Source: JABDQW01 sp942492025 (GTDB lineage: Bacteria > Pseudomonadota > Gammaproteobacteria > SZUA-229). Taken from it: a stretch of DNA of 64,000 nt. A model generated the notes under the pieces. The model saw only the letters and a program-made list of their open reading frames with translations. It was not told the origin of the DNA and did not search any database. Shown here in pieces: positions 16,873 to 26,067 of the stretch (its first letter is position 1; each line of letters starts with the position of its first letter). Location: NCBI GenBank assembly GCA_942492025.1, contig CALODJ010000001.1, positions 124,001 through 188,000 of the forward strand, written 5' to 3'. The translations under genes and the position numbers were made by a program.

Positions 16873-18886
16873 ATGCAAATTAGCCATTATCTGCCCCGTG
16901 TCTTGCCTGAATCCCTGCAGGGATTGGCTACTCTTGCGCTGGATTTGCGCTGGAGCTGGCACCATGGCACAGACTACCTGTGGCGGTCAGTGGATTCAGA
17001 GTTGTGGGAGGCTACAGCTAATCCCTGGTTGATACTTGAGTCCGTTTCCGATCAGCGGTTGACCGATCTGGCGAGGGACAGTACGTTCTTGTCGGAGTTG
17101 CAACAGCAGCTCGCCGCACGCGATGAACATTTTCATTCAGAAACGTGGTTTCCTCCCCAATATCAGGATGTGCTATCCGGGCAGATCGCTTATTTCAGTA
17201 TGGAGTTCGGGCTCAGCGAATCACTGCCGATTTATTCGGGCGGCCTGGGTGTATTGGCTGGTGACTACCTGAAGACAGCCTGCGATCTGGATGTGCCGGT
17301 GATTGGTGTCGGATTGCTTTATCAGCAAGGTTATTTTCGTCAGGCAATCAACGCGTCGGGTGATCAGCTCGAGTTTTACCCCTTCAACGATCCGACCATG
17401 CTGCCGGTGGTGCCGTTACGAGATGATAAAGGTGAATGGGTTCATATAATGCTTGAGCTTCCTGGACGGCCATTGCGTCTGCGCACCTGGGTTGTCCAGG
17501 TGGGACGCCGATCCCTGTTACTGCTCGACAGCAATGATTTACTCAATGCCCCGGGTGACCGGGGCATTACCAGTGAACTCTATGGCGGCGGTGCAGAAAT
17601 GCGCCTGCAGCAGGAGATGGTACTGGGCATCGGTGGCTGGCGCCTGTTGGAGTGGCTTGGTATGGATTGCGCGGTCTGCCACCTCAATGAAGGACACGCT
17701 GCCTTCGCAATCCTGGAGCGTTGCCGCCATTTCATGGATCGTACCGGGCAATCCTTCGAGGTTGCACTGCGTGCGACGCGGGCGGGCAACCTGTTCACCA
17801 CGCATACCCCGGTGGCGGCGGGTTTTGATCGTTTCTCCCCGGACCTGTTCGCGTTGTATTTCCGCGACTATGTGGCACAACTGGGAATACAAACGTACCA
17901 ACCTGTTGCTGCACGATCCCGAGCGTTTACTGCATTTGCTCTGCAACCGTGATCGTCCGGTACAGCTGGTGATTGCGGGTAAAGCACATCCTCAGGACAT
18001 GCAAGGCAAGCGACTGCTGCGAGAATGGCATGACTTTCTGCGACGTCCCGAAGTTCAGGGTCGGGTGATGTTTGTGGAAGATTACGACCTTCAGATCGCT
18101 GAGCAACTTACCCAGGGCGTGGATGTATGGGTTAATACCCCAAGACGTCCCTGGGAAGCCAGTGGCACCAGCGGCATGAAAGTGCTGGTTAACGGTGGCC
18201 TTAACCTGTCTGAACTGGATGGCTGGTGGGCAGAGGCCTATACCCCCGAGGTGGGCTGGGCACTGGGTGATGGACTGGAGCATGCCGACGTCGCAGCATG
18301 GGACGCGGCGGAGGCGGAGCAACTCTATCATCTGCTGGAAGATGAAGTGGTTCCATGCTTCTACCGGCGTGACGAAAGCGGATTGCCGAGGGAATGGGTC
18401 GGTCGCATGCGCGAGAGCATGGCATGCCTGACCACGTACTTTTCGACTAACCGAATGTTACGCGAATACGTCGAGACCTACTATCTCCCGTTGGCTGAGG
18501 CCTACCTGCGGCGTGTGGACGGCGCCGCTAGCGACCTGGAGGACTGGTCCCGGCAACTGAGGCAACACTGGGCACGAATCCATTTTGGCAACGTGACCTC
18601 AACACTGACAGAAAGGGGGCATCACTTTGAAGTCCAGGTTTATCTGGACGAGTTGTCACCTGAGGCTGTGCGCGCGGAGCTGTACGCCGACGCGAACGAA
18701 GGCGGTGAAGCATTCCGCCAGCCTATGGAACGCGGAGACTTGCTTGCAGGGGCAGCCAATGCCTACGTCTATCATGCCACCGTGCCTGCCAACCGGCCGG
18801 CCTCGGATTACACAGCGCGCATCATTCCCGCGCATAATGAGGCCAAAGTGCCGCTCGATGCGAATTTTATATTATGGTACCGGTAA
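16873..18886 (+). pseudogene. glgP: Alpha-glucan phosphorylase with internal deletion and frameshift
   Basis: Two reading frames make the two ends of one GT35 glucan phosphorylase. Frame one (ATG 16873 to about 17890) starts MQISHYLPRVLPESLQGLA, contains AYFSMEFGLSESLPIYSGGLGVLAGDYLK and CHLNEGHAAF, and runs to FRDYVAQLG. Frame two takes up at WEYKRTNLLLHDPERL (about 17883) and runs through the PLP-site segment EASGTSGMK to the end at 18886. Between these blocks intact relatives have roughly 150-170 more residues, including the NGVHVPTW region. So about 0.5 kb is missing and the frame is broken. The enzyme, which would release glucose 1-phosphate from glycogen, cannot be made. Confidence 0.85.
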
Positions 18887-19146
18887 TCTTCTGCCTGGCC
18901 TGTTTGCGTCATGCGTTTGCTGACACGGTCAAAAAATAGTCAGGCTGCGGAGAATTCGCAAGTTGTGTCGCATGTTACCAAGGAAAAATCTATTGTCATT
19001 GTGCTGTATATTTTTTTCGCGATGGTGCGTAATTCAGTGCTATTGACCAAGTTTATGTAAAGTAACTCATTCAACGATTCATTAATAAATCGAAACTGAC
19101 ATTCGGCGCGGACAATGAAACGCTATCTTTCTGATTTCCCCTGTTC

Positions 19147-19458
19147 TAGCCCGCATTCCTCACCAGGATCACAGGAGCAGGCGCAGGATTCGTGTTCGTA
19201 AGCGCCGCCCTGGAGCGAAAAGCGTAGCAACAGCTTGGGCGAAGCGGCCGTAGGGTGCGCCGTGCGCACCGAAACAGCCCAGCACACTGAGGATTCACGG
19301 TGCGCACAGCGCACCCTACGATCTCATGCAAACGAAGACCAGCCTGAACCGTGATAGGCATGTTTGAATGACACACTGTATTTTGACCATTCGGGTTTTC
19401 TTCAAAAAGACCAATGCCTTATCAGTATTCTACGACGCCTGGTGAGAAATGCGGGTTA
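19147..19458. mobile_element. MITE-like element, long form, copy A
   Basis: Begins TAGCCCGCATTCCTCACCAG and ends CGCCTGGTGAGAAATGCGGG plus TTA, inverted termini of about 21 bp starting and ending in TA. It is 312 bp and lacks any transposase frame. The outer parts match the 172-bp form at 22354-22525; an extra segment of about 140 bp in the middle carries the nested palindrome at 19249-19320. The same long form lies in opposite orientation at 31748-32060. A TA target duplication is likely but not provable without an empty site. Confidence 0.8.
19249..19320. repeat. Nested GCGCACC palindrome inside the MITE-like element
   Basis: A 72-bp inverted repeat, arms CGTAGGGTGCGCCGTGCGCA and TGCGCACAGCGCACCCTACG, with a loop of about 30 bases. 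A 72-bp partner is at 31887-31958 in the other long element. Repeats of this GTAGGGTGCGC type are common in proteobacteria, so it may be an independent element that inserted into an ancestor of the long form. Confidence 0.75.
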
Positions 19459-19532
19459 AGATTCGACGCGATGAGGAATCTCGTTTAAATTGTGTCCCCA
19501 ATTCTGACCAAAATTTGCGCTGTTGCCGAAGC

Positions 19533-19551
19533 GGTTAGAAATGCGGGCTAG
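19533..19551. repeat. Solo right end of the MITE-like family
   Basis: GGTTAGAAATGCGGGCTAG matches the right terminus of the family with one change. It lies 75 bases past copy A with no separate left end, so it is either a remnant or the original end of a larger element. Confidence 0.5.
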
Positions 19552-19739
19552 TGTATGGTAAAAATTCTTGCATCCGATGCAAGCACAGCATCAGCCCGGG
19601 CTTCAAACAATCGCCTTTGTGGTGATTCCGCGCCAACAGTGAAGGTGGTGGGTGTTCAAGCCGTCGTTAATATCCCGATCACACGCCGGTCAGTCGAGAT
19701 GGTTGTAGAAAGGTGACTCCACGTGTTAAGCCTCAGCGC

Positions 19740-20708
19740 TCATTGGCTTGAAACCAGCGGTGTGCCATTCGCCTTGTGCCACTGCAGGATGCCATCCCAT
19801 ATTTCCTGCGCGGTCTCGGCATACCAGAACAACTCGCGATCCTCTTCGTCGATCACACCCTCATCAACAAGGAAGTCCACGTTGAATGCATGTCGCCAGT
19901 AAGCTTCACCGACCAGAATGACCGGTATCGGTTTGATCTTGCGCGTTTGCACGAGGGTCAACGTTTCAAACAGCTCATCAAAGGTACCAAAGCCTCCCGG
20001 GAATACCACCAGTGCCCGGGTGCGCAGCAGGAAATGCAGTTTGCGCAAGGCGAAGTAATGAAAACGGAAACATAGATTCGGTGTAATGTAAGGGTTGGGG
20101 AATTGTTCATGTGGCAGGTTAATATTGAGACCTATGGATTGACTGTTGACGTCGTAAGCGCCACGGTTGGTGGCTTCCATCATACCGGGACCGCCGCCGG
20201 TCATGACAACCAGTTGGCCGTCATCGACCTTTTTACCGGCCTCGCCGACCAGCTGGCCGAATTCGCGTGCAATGTCATAGAAATGGCCCTTGGCCAGGAT
20301 TCGCTCGGCAACATGTAATCGTCGTTGCAGGTCACGATTGTTCGGATCCGCACCAAGTTGGGCACGCAAGCTGTTGACCTTGAGTTGTGCGGTCGCGGGT
20401 TCACTGATGCGCGTGCTGCCAAATACGACGACGGTATGGCGGATATTCTGTTGCTGGAGCAGGAACTCCGGTTTCTGGTAGTCGATCTGTAGTCGCACAC
20501 CGCGAGTTTCATCAAGATTCAGGTAGTCGATATCCTGGTCTGCCTGGCGATAACTCGGGCTGTCCAGGATTGCCTGGATACGCTGTGGCGCACCCAGATC
20601 CTCTTTCGCGGGCTTGGGCTGACATTCGGGTAGCGGCTCCCGTCGAAGCTTCGGGTGTGGCGGTGTCGGGATGATTGGGTGATTTACACCAGTCTGTTTC
20701 TTCTTCAT
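19740..20708 (-). CDS. LOG-family (TIGR00730-type) nucleotide-binding protein
   Basis: A 322-residue Rossmann-fold protein with the two family motifs, GGGPGMMEATNRGA and PGGFGTFDELFE (PGGxGTxxE). The LOG family hydrolyses nucleotide 5'-monophosphates at the N-glycosidic bond, as in cytokinin activation and AMP/PpnN-type nucleosidases. The N-terminal 60 residues are Pro- and Lys-rich and probably disordered. The frame is open to an ATG at 20747, but ATG 20708 has GGGA nine bases upstream while the earlier one has no ribosome binding site, so I take 20708. Monocistronic. Substrate unknown. Confidence 0.88.
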   Translation of the reverse strand: MKKKQTGVNHPIIPTPPHPKLRREPLPECQPKPAKEDLGAPQRIQAILDSPSYRQADQDIDYLNLDETRGVRLQIDYQKPEFLLQQQNIRHTVVVFGSTRISEPATAQLKVNSLRAQLGADPNNRDLQRRLHVAERILAKGHFYDIAREFGQLVGEAGKKVDDGQLVVMTGGGPGMMEATNRGAYDVNSQSIGLNINLPHEQFPNPYITPNLCFRFHYFALRKLHFLLRTRALVVFPGGFGTFDELFETLTLVQTRKIKPIPVILVGEAYWRHAFNVDFLVDEGVIDEEDRELFWYAETAQEIWDGILQWHKANGTPLVSSQ

Positions 20709-21282
20709 TGTGATGTCCCAGGGGCCGGCTGATAGCCTCCGGCGCATACCGTTTTGTCGTGTATTGATTGATCAACCAGTAACATTCCAGTATCGCGGCG
20801 CGATGCAGGCGTTACCTCAGGCGTTTTGCGGCGCTTTGTGTTCCAGCTTGTGCAGAAATTGGTCAAGTGTCAATCAACCAGAGGCTATGCCGATCGAGGT
20901 AAGGAACACAGGCACAAATACTCTCGACACGGCAATTTTCCAGAATAAAAGCGCAGCTCGAGAACCGCTATGTTTTGAACGATAAAATCGCCACAAGCTC
21001 AATCAAGACAAACATGGTGAATAGTCACAGATTCACAGTCGCCTGATCTCGAATAAACACTATCGCATGCTGGATCACAATTGTAACAGGGATGAGCCAG
21101 TTGAATCTGTTTGTAATATCGATTGCAGCTGTCAACTACAAGTTAAGCTGCTGTACTATAAGGGCGTTGTCTTGTTAGTTCACACAGCGGTGGATAACTA
21201 ACGCGGCATGGAATAAACGAGCCACATTGCAGCAGTGGCGAGTTGATTTCACCTTGCATTTCATGGACAGGAGTACTGATAC
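20709..21282. other. Intergenic region between LOG gene and corA
   Basis: About 570 bases between two divergent genes. The short frames here carry no recognisable features. It presumably holds both promoters, but I could not fix a convincing -35/-10 pair. No copy of the window's repeat families was found. Confidence 0.4.
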
Positions 21283-22356
21283 ATGGCCATTTTTGAGAAA
21301 CGCTATCACCCGCCGGGGACAGCGCCGGGCACATTAACGGAGGTGCCGGTAGCGGAGGCGGTGCCGCTGCGGATTCGGCTGATCAATTACAGTGCCGATC
21401 AGATTGTGGTCAGGGATGATGTGGGAGCTTCCGAGTGTCAGCTGTATCTGCAAAAGGAAAGTTTCACCTGGGTGCATGTGCAGGGTCATCCCAGCGAGGC
21501 CGCACTGCAACAGCTCGGGACAGCTTTCCAGCTACACACATTGGCGCTGGAAGATGTGCTGAACTCCGGGCAACGTCCCAAAGTCGAGTCCTTTGCGGAT
21601 CAACTTTTTATTGCAATGAGTCTGCCGCTTATAAAGGCGGACACCGTCAGTATCGAGCAAGTCAGCATTTTCCTGGGAAAGAAATTCCTGATCAGTTTTT
21701 GTGTTGGAGATGTTGCGTCCTTTCAACCGATTATCAAACGGCTGCAGGTCAAAGGCAGCCAACTGCGCACGCGGGGTGCCGATTTTTTATTTTACAGCCT
21801 GCTCGATGCGGTGATCGATCAGGGATTTCCGCTACTGGAGAATTTTGGCCTGCAGCTGGAGGATCTGGAAGAACAGATTCTTGAGGTTGCAGGTCGCGAT
21901 ACGCTGGAAAAGATTCACACCATCAAGCGTGAGCTGATTCTGTTACGACGCATGCTGTGGCCGCAGCGTGAAGTGATCAATCAACTGCTGCGGAGTGATA
22001 ACTCGCTAATAACAGAGGGTACGCTGATTTACCTTCGCGACTGCTACGATCACACGATTCAGGTAATGGATCTGATGGAAACCTACCGCGACATGACCGG
22101 CAGCATGCTGGATATCTATTTGACCAGCGTCAGCAACCGCATGAACGATATCATGCGCTTGTTGACTATGATTGCAACCATTTTTATTCCGCTGACTTTC
22201 ATCGTCGGTGTCTATGGCATGAACTTCGATCGCAATGCGGGTTCCTGGAACATGCCGGAATTAGGCTGGCCTTTCGGTTATTTGCTGGTGTGGCTGGTGA
22301 TGATCATTATTGTGATCATAATGGTCGTTTTTTTCCGTCGTCGAGGATGGTTCTAG
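21283..22356 (+). CDS. corA: CorA-type magnesium/cobalt transporter
   Basis: A 357-residue protein with the CorA plan: a soluble alpha/beta N-terminal domain, a long helix (about 170-290) and two C-terminal membrane helices. The signature YGMNFD ends the first helix (IATIFIPLTFIVGVYGMNF). The second helix is GYLLVWLVMIIIVIIMVVFF, followed by the basic tail RRRGWF. It forms a pentameric channel for Mg2+ entry. ATG 21283 follows ATGGACAGGAG. The TAG stop codon is the first three bases of the MITE-like element at 22354, so the present C-terminus was set, or just spared, by that insertion. Confidence 0.93.
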   Translation: MAIFEKRYHPPGTAPGTLTEVPVAEAVPLRIRLINYSADQIVVRDDVGASECQLYLQKESFTWVHVQGHPSEAALQQLGTAFQLHTLALEDVLNSGQRPKVESFADQLFIAMSLPLIKADTVSIEQVSIFLGKKFLISFCVGDVASFQPIIKRLQVKGSQLRTRGADFLFYSLLDAVIDQGFPLLENFGLQLEDLEEQILEVAGRDTLEKIHTIKRELILLRRMLWPQREVINQLLRSDNSLITEGTLIYLRDCYDHTIQVMDLMETYRDMTGSMLDIYLTSVSNRMNDIMRLLTMIATIFIPLTFIVGVYGMNFDRNAGSWNMPELGWPFGYLLVWLVMIIIVIIMVVFFRRRGWF

Positions 22357-22525
22357 CCCGCATTTCTCACCAGGAGCACGGGAGCAAGCTTACGGACACG
22401 AAGACTAGCCTGAACCGTGATAGGCATGCTTGAATAAGACACTATATGTTTAATCATCCGAGCTTGACTTCAAAAAACCAATGCCTTACCAGTATTCCAC
22501 ACCGCCTGGTGAGAAATGCGGGCTC
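22354..22525. mobile_element. MITE-like element, 172-bp form, copy B
   Basis: Starts TAGCCCGCATTTCTCACCAG exactly on the corA stop codon and ends CGCCTGGTGAGAAATGCGGG plus CT. The interior (CCTGAACCGTGATAGGCATG, then ACCAATGCCTTACCAGTATT) is shared with copies A and E. No coding potential. It separates corA from the convergent end of the ATPase operon. Confidence 0.8.
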
Positions 22526-22616
22526 GCCCCTGGAGGTATTCAATTTTTCATCTCATCCCAGACGGCAACGGACACGGCGACACTGGTAGCACTTAATGCC
22601 GTGGCGATGACGAGCT

Positions 22617-23516
22617 CTATCCGTCGCGTTCTGTCGTTGCGGAATTCCTGGCACTCAACGACTGGTGTTCATGCCGGCTCGTATCGAGGCTGCTTGCGCT
22701 AAGCAGGATGACCTCGATCTCCTCGATGATCTCTTCCTGGCGCAGGGCATTGCATTGCCGGGCCAGCTTATCGGATTCATCATCAAGGTGTTTGACAGCG
22801 CCTTCCAGGTGTTTCACACGATGATAGTTTTCGGCGTTGAGCGAGGTATAGAGCATTTCGTGCAAGGCGGCGAACAGGTAGTGTTCCGCGAGCTCGGCCA
22901 GGAATTCCCGCGGGGGCAGGTTCAGCAGCGGCGGGTGTGGAAACTGTCGGGGTCTGTGCAGAATTTCCTGAAAGGGCGGCAACAGCCGCTTCATTGCGAT
23001 ATCGTCTTGCCCGTTGTGATAGAGGCAAAAAAGGCCAAGACTGCCATGCCTGGCCTGCAGCGTCATGACTTCATTGATCACCCGACTGAGCAGGTCGGTG
23101 ACTTCTTCCACTACGCTGGCGCCATTGATCGAGCCTGCCATGCGTAAATCGTCTTCCAGTAAGGTATAAAGCTTGCGCCCGATGGCGATCAGTATTGGTT
23201 GGTCGACTGGATATTCCCGCAGGGTGGATGCCAGCCGCCTCACCAGGGCATGATTGAAGTCACCACAAAAGCCACGCTCAGTGCCTATCAGAAGGTAGAC
23301 TGCTGCGCTGTGTTTTGCTGCAGGCAAGATGTCGGGATAGAAGCTGAGTAAATCCGCTGCCGCATCTTCAATGCTTTTGACCACAGTATGTTGCGCATCC
23401 AGAAAACGCGCCAGTTTACGGGTTTCCATGTAAGCCAGGGTTTTCATGGAATTCATGATGTCCCGGATTTCGGACAGACTATGGCGGTGTTGCTCGAGAT
23501 CGCGCCGGCGAGTCAT
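22617..23516 (-). CDS. atpG: N-ATPase gamma subunit
   Basis: A 299-residue central-stalk subunit. ATG 23516 overlaps the alpha stop (ATGA) and gives MTRRRDLEQHRHSLSEIRDI, the usual gamma N-terminal coiled-coil start (the frame is open further up but inside alpha). GTERGFCGDFNHAL near residues 78-91 is the conserved GDRGLCG-like block, and the C-terminal helix has RQCNALRQEEIIEEIEVIL. It is the last gene of the operon, as in other N-ATPases (order DCQRBEFAG). It ends with a polar tail of about 30 residues beyond the helix. Rotates within alpha3beta3. Confidence 0.9.
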   Translation of the reverse strand: MTRRRDLEQHRHSLSEIRDIMNSMKTLAYMETRKLARFLDAQHTVVKSIEDAAADLLSFYPDILPAAKHSAAVYLLIGTERGFCGDFNHALVRRLASTLREYPVDQPILIAIGRKLYTLLEDDLRMAGSINGASVVEEVTDLLSRVINEVMTLQARHGSLGLFCLYHNGQDDIAMKRLLPPFQEILHRPRQFPHPPLLNLPPREFLAELAEHYLFAALHEMLYTSLNAENYHRVKHLEGAVKHLDDESDKLARQCNALRQEEIIEEIEVILLSASSLDTSRHEHQSLSARNSATTERDG

Positions 23517-25009
23517 TTTGAAGCATCCCTGTCGCGGGGGGGTAGCCAGCTGACAACTGCCGCACTCCATTCCTCGCGCGGGCTGTCGAGGCTGAGCGTA
23601 CTGTGCCTTACCGCCCCCTCGATAACCTTGAGTAACGCGGCAATGGTATCGATCTCCACGGTTTCAAAATGACCATCATTGAATGCAACCAGCCATGCCA
23701 GCTGGGATGTTACCGGTAGCGGGGAGAGGCGGTCCTGCTTCAGAATCTCCCGCAACACGCGGCCACGATGGATCGCTGCTTCCATGGAGGCCTCGAGTCG
23801 TGCCCCGAAACGGGTGAAGACCTCCAGTTCCAGAAACTGCAGATAGTCGAGCTTCATGCGCCCGGCTTCTTCCTTGACGCGCGGATGTTGCGCCTGACCA
23901 CCGATCCGGGATACTGAACGGGCGATCTCGATCGCAGGACGGAAACCGCCCGCGAACAGGCTCCGATCCAGGTAGATCTGTCCATCAGTAATCGAGATTA
24001 AATTCGTCGGGATATAGGCGGCGATTTCGCCAAGCTGGGTTTCAACGATGGGTAATGCCGTCATGCTACCCCCACCATGGGCAGCATTCAGGCAGGTGGC
24101 GCGCTCCAGCAAGCGGGCGTGCATGGAAAATATATCGCCCGGGTAGGCTTCGCGTCCCGGCGGGCGGCGCAGTAACAGGGATAGCTCGCGATAGGTCCTG
24201 GCGTGGGTAGAAAGGTCATCGTAGATCACCAGCACGTCAGAGCCTTGCTGCATCCAGAATTCAGCAACCGCGCAACCGGCGAATGGCGCGAGGTGTTGCA
24301 GTCCGGGCAGGGCACAGGCCTCAGCCACCACCACGGTGGTGTATGCCAGTGCGCCATAGTCGCGCAGAGTGGCGATGGTGTTAACCACGGTGGAACGCTT
24401 TTGGCCGATCAATACGTAGACGCAACAGACATTCTGATCGTGCTGATTGATCACGGTGTCGAGCGCGACGGAACTGCGCCCGAGGCCCTCATCGCCAATC
24501 AGTAGTTGACGCTGTCCCTTGCCGACGGGAATCATCGTGTCGATGATCTTGATACCGGTGTACAGTGGTTGGTGGACGAAATCGCGTGCGATGATCGGTG
24601 GCGATGACGATTCCAGGGCCTGGCGGCGGGTGTAGGCGGGTGGCGGGCCATCATCCAGTGGTGTGCCCAAAGGATCGATGATGCGCCCGAGCAGGGCATC
24701 ACCCACCGGTATACTCAAGCTTTGACCGGTGCGTTGCACTATCGTGCCGGCAGTTAATGCGTCGGTGTCATGCAGCAGGACGGCGCCGATTAATTCCTCG
24801 GTAATATCAAACACCATGGCCCGGCTGCCATCAGCAAAGGTCAGGATGTCATCTATGGCGGCCGAGGGGAGTCCGCTGATCCAGGTGATGCCATCACCGA
24901 CTGAAACCACGCTACCCTGTTCGTAAATACGCATCCTCGGTCGGTAATGGTCCAGCCATCGGGTCTGGCGTTGTAGCAGGCCAGTTGTCATTTCTGCTTC
25001 GTCACTCAT
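23513..25009 (-). CDS. atpA: N-ATPase alpha subunit
   Basis: A 498-residue F1 alpha-type subunit. ATG 25009, overlapping the b stop by eight bases, gives MSDEAEMTTGLLQRQ. The P-loop, GDEGLGRSS (about 172-180), has Arg178 where alpha subunits have Lys (GDRQTGKT), so the non-catalytic nucleotide site is altered. The arginine-finger region SVSRIGGQAQ is kept. Other blocks are normal, for example VYVLIGQKRSTV and YPGDIFSMHARLLERA. Alpha forms the hexamer with beta and supplies the arginine finger. Eighth gene of the eight-gene minus-strand operon, before gamma. Confidence 0.9.
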   Translation of the reverse strand: MSDEAEMTTGLLQRQTRWLDHYRPRMRIYEQGSVVSVGDGITWISGLPSAAIDDILTFADGSRAMVFDITEELIGAVLLHDTDALTAGTIVQRTGQSLSIPVGDALLGRIIDPLGTPLDDGPPPAYTRRQALESSSPPIIARDFVHQPLYTGIKIIDTMIPVGKGQRQLLIGDEGLGRSSVALDTVINQHDQNVCCVYVLIGQKRSTVVNTIATLRDYGALAYTTVVVAEACALPGLQHLAPFAGCAVAEFWMQQGSDVLVIYDDLSTHARTYRELSLLLRRPPGREAYPGDIFSMHARLLERATCLNAAHGGGSMTALPIVETQLGEIAAYIPTNLISITDGQIYLDRSLFAGGFRPAIEIARSVSRIGGQAQHPRVKEEAGRMKLDYLQFLELEVFTRFGARLEASMEAAIHRGRVLREILKQDRLSPLPVTSQLAWLVAFNDGHFETVEIDTIAALLKVIEGAVRHSTLSLDSPREEWSAAVVSWLPPRDRDASK

Positions 25010-25748
25010 TCCTGGCCAGTTCCACAAATCCCTTGAGTTCATCCCGGATATTGGCCGCCAGAACCCAGGCACCGATAGTGACCTGTATGCCGGCCACGAG
25101 TTCCGGGTCTTGCTCAAAACGCATGGCTGCGTTCGACACGGTCAGGCTTGCGAGTGACTGTTCCAGCCGCTGGCGTTGATCGTCCGCGAGTGGATAGGCG
25201 CTGGCCACCACGATGGCCTCCGGCATGTTGCCATAGTGGTTGCGCAAGGTGGCGGCCTGTTCAGCAGGCAGCTGCGATAATTCGGTGATCAGCAACTGAA
25301 CGAGACGCGCTTGTAGTTGCGGTCCCGACGCCTGTTCCAGCAGGCGTGTTGCAAAGCGGGCGCCCTGGCTGAGCGCCGATGCTTCCATTTTGCGCACGGC
25401 ATCGGCCTGGCGACGCGCTTCGGCCACGCCTGCCTTTTCCCGTTCCTGCTCCAGGGCAGCGTGTAATTCCTCCATCTTGCGGTTATGTTCGGTTTCCAGT
25501 TCCCGGGCCAGCGACTCGCGTGCTTGTTGCCGTTCCTTGTCCCAGTCGGCCAGCCGGCCTTCGTACTGTTCCTGCAATTTTTCCGCTTGTGTATGCAATG
25601 TTTGAGCGTCAGTCATCGTTTTTTCGATCCCTGCACGCCGGCGCGCGATCACGTCCAGCACCGGCTTGTAGAAAAAGCGCTTCAGGATCCACACCAGGAC
25701 CAGGAAGTTAATAATCTCCAGGATGAAGGTGGTCCAGCTCAGTTCCAC
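25002..25748 (-). CDS. atpF: N-ATPase b subunit with delta-like C-terminus
   Basis: A 248-residue peripheral-stalk protein. It has one N-terminal helix (FILEIINFLVLVWILKRFFY), a long charged coiled coil (about 35-130), and a C-terminal domain with DPELVAGIQVTIGAWVLAAN that resembles the end of F-type delta. N-ATPases lack a separate delta gene and carry it fused to b; this length fits. It links the membrane a/c part with the F1 head. Between atpE and atpA in the operon; ATG 25748 lies about 40 bases after atpE. Confidence 0.88.
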   Translation of the reverse strand: MELSWTTFILEIINFLVLVWILKRFFYKPVLDVIARRRAGIEKTMTDAQTLHTQAEKLQEQYEGRLADWDKERQQARESLARELETEHNRKMEELHAALEQEREKAGVAEARRQADAVRKMEASALSQGARFATRLLEQASGPQLQARLVQLLITELSQLPAEQAATLRNHYGNMPEAIVVASAYPLADDQRQRLEQSLASLTVSNAAMRFEQDPELVAGIQVTIGAWVLAANIRDELKGFVELARNE

Positions 25749-25790
25749 GACGGAATACTCCCTGTAAGGGCGAATGCTGTCAACGCCATG

Positions 25791-26057
25791 TTATTTCAGC
25801 ATGTATTCGAGCAGGGGATTGCGGAACAACACAATGAGCACGATAACCAGCACATAGATGGCCAGCGATTCGATCATAGCCAGGCCAATGAACAGCGTGC
25901 GCATGATGGAACGTTCTGCTTCCGGCTGCCGCGACAGGGCGTCCAGGGCGCGGCTGATAGCCCAGCCCATCGCGATGGCTGGCAGCATCACACCGAGCGC
26001 AATACCGAGTATCGCGGCGACAGTGGATGCCGTGGTGAATGTAGATAAGTCGGGCAT
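25791..26057 (-). CDS. atpE: N-ATPase c subunit (ion-binding rotor)
   Basis: An 88-residue hairpin of two membrane helices joined by the polar loop SRQPEAERS. Helix two has MIESLAIY: E63, S64 and Y68 match the Na+-ligand pattern E-S-x-x-x-Y of Na+-type c rings. In helix one, the position of the other ligand (Gln in Ilyobacter, Glu in many N-ATPases) is M30, in AIAMGWAI by alignment on the RQPEA loop. The ring would therefore have one carboxylate per subunit and lack the helix-one side chain. Ion choice (Na+ or H+) is uncertain. Located between atpB and atpF. Confidence 0.9.
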   Translation of the reverse strand: MPDLSTFTTASTVAAILGIALGVMLPAIAMGWAISRALDALSRQPEAERSIMRTLFIGLAMIESLAIYVLVIVLIVLFRNPLLEYMLK

Positions 26058-26067
26058 TGGCTACTCC

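Larger units (their letters stand above)
18887..19739. other. Intergenic region holding a large MITE-like element
   Basis: No gene is seen. Most of it is the 312-bp element at 19147-19458 and a lone element end at 19533-19551. The first 250 bases follow the phosphorylase remnant and show no terminator that I can see. Confidence 0.5.
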
